Positions 61,400 through 64,000 of a DNA stretch of 64,000 bases are shown piece after piece. Within the stretch, counting starts at the first letter, position 1; every line of letters begins with the position of its first letter. Source of the DNA: Pantoea sp. SoEX (GTDB lineage: Bacteria > Pseudomonadota > Gammaproteobacteria > Enterobacterales > Enterobacteriaceae). Where the stretch lies: positions 124,001-188,000 of the forward strand of contig NZ_SZZT01000001.1 of assembly GCF_009829945.1 (NCBI RefSeq). The letters run 5' to 3'. The position numbers and the translations under genes are program-made. The notes under the pieces were generated by a model. The model had not been told where the DNA came from and did not search any database. It was given only the letters and a program-made list of their open reading frames with translations.

Positions 61400-61981
61400 C
61401 TATTTTTCTAAAACCCAATTGATTGTTTGTTTAATCAATAATGATCCTTCTGGAGTTAATATAGATTCAGGATGAAATTGAAATCCACATATTCTATCTA
61501 TATTATGTCTTACAGCCATCACCATATTTCTATATTTAGCATTTACGGTAAGAGAAATTGGTATATCATTACCTATTAGTGAATGGTAACGTGCTACTAA
61601 CATAGGATTACCAATATTTTTGAACATAGCTTTATTATCATGTTCTATCAAAGAAGTTTTTCCATGTAAAATTTCTCCTGATTGACAAACTTTACCTCCA
61701 TAAAATTCTATTATAGCCTGATGACCCAAACAAATGCCTATAATAGGTATGTGTCCACAAGATATTCTAATTAATTCTATTATACAGCCAGCATCTTTTG
61801 GTAATCCAGGGCCAGCTGATATAATAAGAACTTGAATGTTTGAATTTTTAATATTATGTATTAAAAAACCAGTAGGAATATTATTTCTATAAACACATAC
61901 ATGATGTTTGAAAATTCTTAATTGCTCAACAAAGTTATATGTAAAAGAATCAATATTATCAATGAGCATAATATTAGCCAT
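61400..61981 (-). CDS. trpG: Anthranilate synthase, glutamine amidotransferase subunit
   Basis: TrpG supplies ammonia from glutamine to TrpE. The 193-aa protein starts MANIMLIDNIDSFTYNFVEQL. It has ISAGPGLPKDAG, the nucleophile in GICLGHQAI (Cys about 83), and the His/Glu pair in GFQFHPESILTPEG (about 168-181). It is a separate gene, unlike the TrpGD fusion of E. coli, and resembles the layout of Serratia and Yersinia. It shares one base with the trpE stop, which suggests translational coupling to its partner. Confidence 0.95.
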   Translation of the reverse strand: MANIMLIDNIDSFTYNFVEQLRIFKHHVCVYRNNIPTGFLIHNIKNSNIQVLIISAGPGLPKDAGCIIELIRISCGHIPIIGICLGHQAIIEFYGGKVCQSGEILHGKTSLIEHDNKAMFKNIGNPMLVARYHSLIGNDIPISLTVNAKYRNMVMAVRHNIDRICGFQFHPESILTPEGSLLIKQTINWVLEK

Positions 61982-63543
61982 TAGAAAAGTTCCTTACAAC
62001 TATGTGCAGTTGCAATAGCATTTAACACTGCTCTAGCTTTGTTACGACTTTCATCTGCTTCATCTTGAGGTTTTGAATCTAATACTATACCTGCTCCTGC
62101 TTGTACTGTTGCTATTCCGTTTTCAATATATGCAGAACGAATAACAATGCAGGTATCTAGATCTCCTTGTGGTGTTAAATATCCTACTGAGCCACCATAG
62201 CTTCCACGTCTATCTCCTTCTACAGATGCTATTAATTGCATAGCACGTACTTTAGGTGCACCACTGAGAGTACCCATATTTAAACATGCTCTATATGCAT
62301 GTAATGCATCTAAATCTGATCTAAGTGTACCAACGATGCGAGATACTAAATGCATTACATAAGAGTAACGATCAACTTTTATTAAATCAGCGACATAACG
62401 AGTACCAGGTATACATATTCTGGCTAAATCACTACGTGCTAAATCAACTAACATAAGATGTTCTGAAAGTTCTTTATGATTTGTTCGCATTTCTAATTCT
62501 ATGCGGTTATCAAGGTCTAAATCTAAAGATCCATCAGGAAGATAACCTCTAGGACGTGTACCTGCTATAGGATATATTTCAATTTGGCGCGATCGAGAAT
62601 CATATTTTAATGAACTTTCCGGTGAAGCGCCAAATAATGAAAAATTTTTATCTTGCATAAAAAACATATAAGGACTTAAATTATTTTTTTTAAGTATTTT
62701 ATATGCACTTAAAGGAGAAGGACATGGTAAATAAAAACGTCGAGATGGTACTACTTGGAATATTTCTCCTGAACGTATTGATTTTTGCATTTGTTTAATT
62801 ATCTTACAATATGATTTATCATCATGGTTCATGGTAAGTTTCATATCTCGTATTTTTTTTTCTGGTAATGTAGGATTTTTTACCAGCATTTTGCCCTGCA
62901 ATTTTTGTATTCGCATTGTTAGTCTTTGAAATTCATTTACATCATTACAAAAGACACTGCTTTGTAGGGATGCCGTTTTTTTCTGATGATCCAGTATTAA
63001 CAATACTTCTGATAAATAAAAACAATAATCAGGACAATTTTGTTTATTTTCAATTCTACACACATTTTCAAAATTTGAAACTAAATCATAAGAAAATAAG
63101 CCGCCTAATAAAAATGCTTCTTTTTTATCTGGAGGTATTTCCATTAATTTCAAAATTAATCTAAGTGGATCAAATATTGATTTGCTTTTTAAACGATTAT
63201 CTTCATCTTGTATATTAGAATGATTGGAAAACTTTAATATAAGTTCATGTGTATTAATCTTATTTTTTATACTACTAGGTAATACATTATCTAATAATGA
63301 CAATAATATTAGACCGTTTTTTGATAACGCTTGTAGATAAACACAATTATCTATTGCAGTAATACGTAACGCGCTATCTATGATTAGTAAACTTTTTAAA
63401 TTTTGCTTGCTATCTATGTTAGCAGATTCAAGTAGTAAAGTTGCTGGTCTAGACCCACAAAGTTGATGAAATAATATTGCGGGATTATCGTGATAAGGAA
63501 CATCAACATTTATTATTTTTACCATAGGCTTATCATTTAACAT
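61981..63543 (-). CDS. trpE: Anthranilate synthase, large subunit
   Basis: TrpE makes anthranilate from chorismate, the first step to tryptophan. The 520-aa protein equals E. coli in length. The N-terminal segment ATLLLESANIDSK (about 34-46) with a following Ser region retains the LLES feedback motif used for tryptophan binding, so allosteric control may persist. Catalytic segments include SGEIFQVVPSRRF, GASPESSLKYD, IEIYPIAGTRPRG, ELSEHLMLVDLARSDLARIC and the C-terminal GIVLDSKPQDEADESRNKARAVL. It heads the operon trpEGD(CF)BA. No trpL leader with tandem Trp codons is visible upstream. Confidence 0.96.
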   Translation of the reverse strand: MLNDKPMVKIINVDVPYHDNPAILFHQLCGSRPATLLLESANIDSKQNLKSLLIIDSALRITAIDNCVYLQALSKNGLILLSLLDNVLPSSIKNKINTHELILKFSNHSNIQDEDNRLKSKSIFDPLRLILKLMEIPPDKKEAFLLGGLFSYDLVSNFENVCRIENKQNCPDYCFYLSEVLLILDHQKKTASLQSSVFCNDVNEFQRLTMRIQKLQGKMLVKNPTLPEKKIRDMKLTMNHDDKSYCKIIKQMQKSIRSGEIFQVVPSRRFYLPCPSPLSAYKILKKNNLSPYMFFMQDKNFSLFGASPESSLKYDSRSRQIEIYPIAGTRPRGYLPDGSLDLDLDNRIELEMRTNHKELSEHLMLVDLARSDLARICIPGTRYVADLIKVDRYSYVMHLVSRIVGTLRSDLDALHAYRACLNMGTLSGAPKVRAMQLIASVEGDRRGSYGGSVGYLTPQGDLDTCIVIRSAYIENGIATVQAGAGIVLDSKPQDEADESRNKARAVLNAIATAHSCKELF

Positions 63544-64000
63544 AATGATTTTCTCTAGAATTCTTTTTTAAAATCAGCTGATTATGATGTTTTAGAACAA
63601 AAATATTTTTTAATTAAAAGGCAAATAGATTATATAAAACATTGTATTGATCTATATGTTAATAGAATTGGAAAATGAAAATTTTTATTATTAACTTAAT
63701 TTAATCATTTGATATTAAAATATTGGTTTAATTTTGCTGTATAAATAATATTTTATATTTAAGATAAACTACAAAACAATTACATAAAATCATAATATTG
63801 TAACTATTTAGGATATAATACTATTTATAAGTAAAAATAATCTATGGCTAGATAGAAATTATATATAAGGTAATATAATATCAATAACTAATTTTTAGTG
63901 AGATTGCACGAAAATTAACATTAATATGTAACTAAATAATTATAATAGGAAATTATTAAATGTATATCTAAAGTTAAGATCATGATTATATTCTATAATT
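63544..64000. other. Region upstream of trpE to the window edge
   Basis: About 460 AT-rich bases should contain the trp promoter. I searched the minus strand for tandem TGG codons of a trpL leader, an attenuator, and a TrpR box (CTAGTTAACTAG-like) and saw none. A 12-bp palindrome AATCAGCTGATT lies at 63572-63583, about 30 bases before trpE, and could be an operator or chance. No coding frame with recognisable content reaches the right edge. Confidence 0.45.

Noticed and set aside
60384-61981. trpG/trpD as a TrpGD fusion broken by a frameshift
   Set aside because: trpG ends at its natural C-terminus, and trpD has its own ATG with a plausible ribosome-binding site. Unfused forms are normal in several enterobacteria, and there is no homopolymer at the junction.
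63572-63583. AATCAGCTGATT as a TrpR operator
   Set aside because: It does not fit the CTAGTTAACTAG core. I mention it only as a palindrome in the upstream region.

Overview
The window is a strongly AT-rich bacterial chromosome segment. Its proteins align end to end with Escherichia coli homologues, and its gene order largely follows the E. coli chromosome with many genes missing in between: proL-rplY-metG-dcd-his-sbcB-tRNA-Asn-dsrB, putA/putP-tRNA-Ser, argS-cmoBA-aspS-ruvCAB-znuBC/A-mepM-pykA-ptrB-htpX-manXYZ-yoaE-tsaB, minCDE-nhaB-dadX, gapA-sppA-xthA, cls-yciC-trp. This is the pattern of a reduced-genome gammaproteobacterial (Enterobacterales) insect symbiont. I do not assign a species. I see no phage, insertion sequence, transposase or CRISPR.

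Layout. 1-5.0 kb: the start of a queH-like gene running off the left edge, yqhA, tRNA-Pro(GGG), rplY, a C-terminally short metG, ahpC and dcd. 5.1-12.2 kb: a complete, tightly packed histidine operon hisGDCBHAFI on the minus strand. 12.7-21 kb: sbcB with a broken reading frame, tRNA-Asn(GUU), dsrB, divergent putA/putP and tRNA-Ser(GGA). 21-30.4 kb: argS, a MalY/PatB lyase, cmoB-cmoA, aspS and ruvC-ruvA-ruvB. 30.4-39 kb: znuB-znuC divergent from znuA, with a long perfect palindrome between them, then mepM, pykA, ptrB and htpX. 39-49.4 kb: manXYZ, yoaE, tsaB, minCDE, nhaB and dadX. 49.4-56.9 kb: gapA, sppA, xthA, cls and yciC. 57-63.5 kb: a complete tryptophan operon trpE-G-D-CF-B-A with separate trpG and trpD.

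How the genes work together. Complete His and Trp pathways suggest essential amino acid provisioning. PutP and trifunctional PutA suggest use of proline as carbon, nitrogen and energy source, with NhaB able to recycle the sodium PutP brings in. ManXYZ, GapA and PykA belong to sugar uptake and lower glycolysis. ZnuABC scavenges zinc. RuvABC, XthA and perhaps SbcB remain for DNA repair. CmoA/CmoB, TsaB and the QueH-like protein point to retained tRNA anticodon-loop modification.

The most striking signal is four breaks in three genes (sbcB, cls, and two in yciC). Each lies exactly at a run of 7-10 A or T, and each is repaired by adding one base. Restored products would be 475, 486 and about 245 aa, which match or nearly match the E. 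coli proteins as I recall them. This suggests rescue by RNA polymerase slippage on poly(A)/poly(U), recent one-base deletions, or homopolymer undercalls in the sequence. Other notable signals are the 40-bp znu palindrome, two inverted repeats in the put control region, and several perfect hairpins, mostly between convergent genes.
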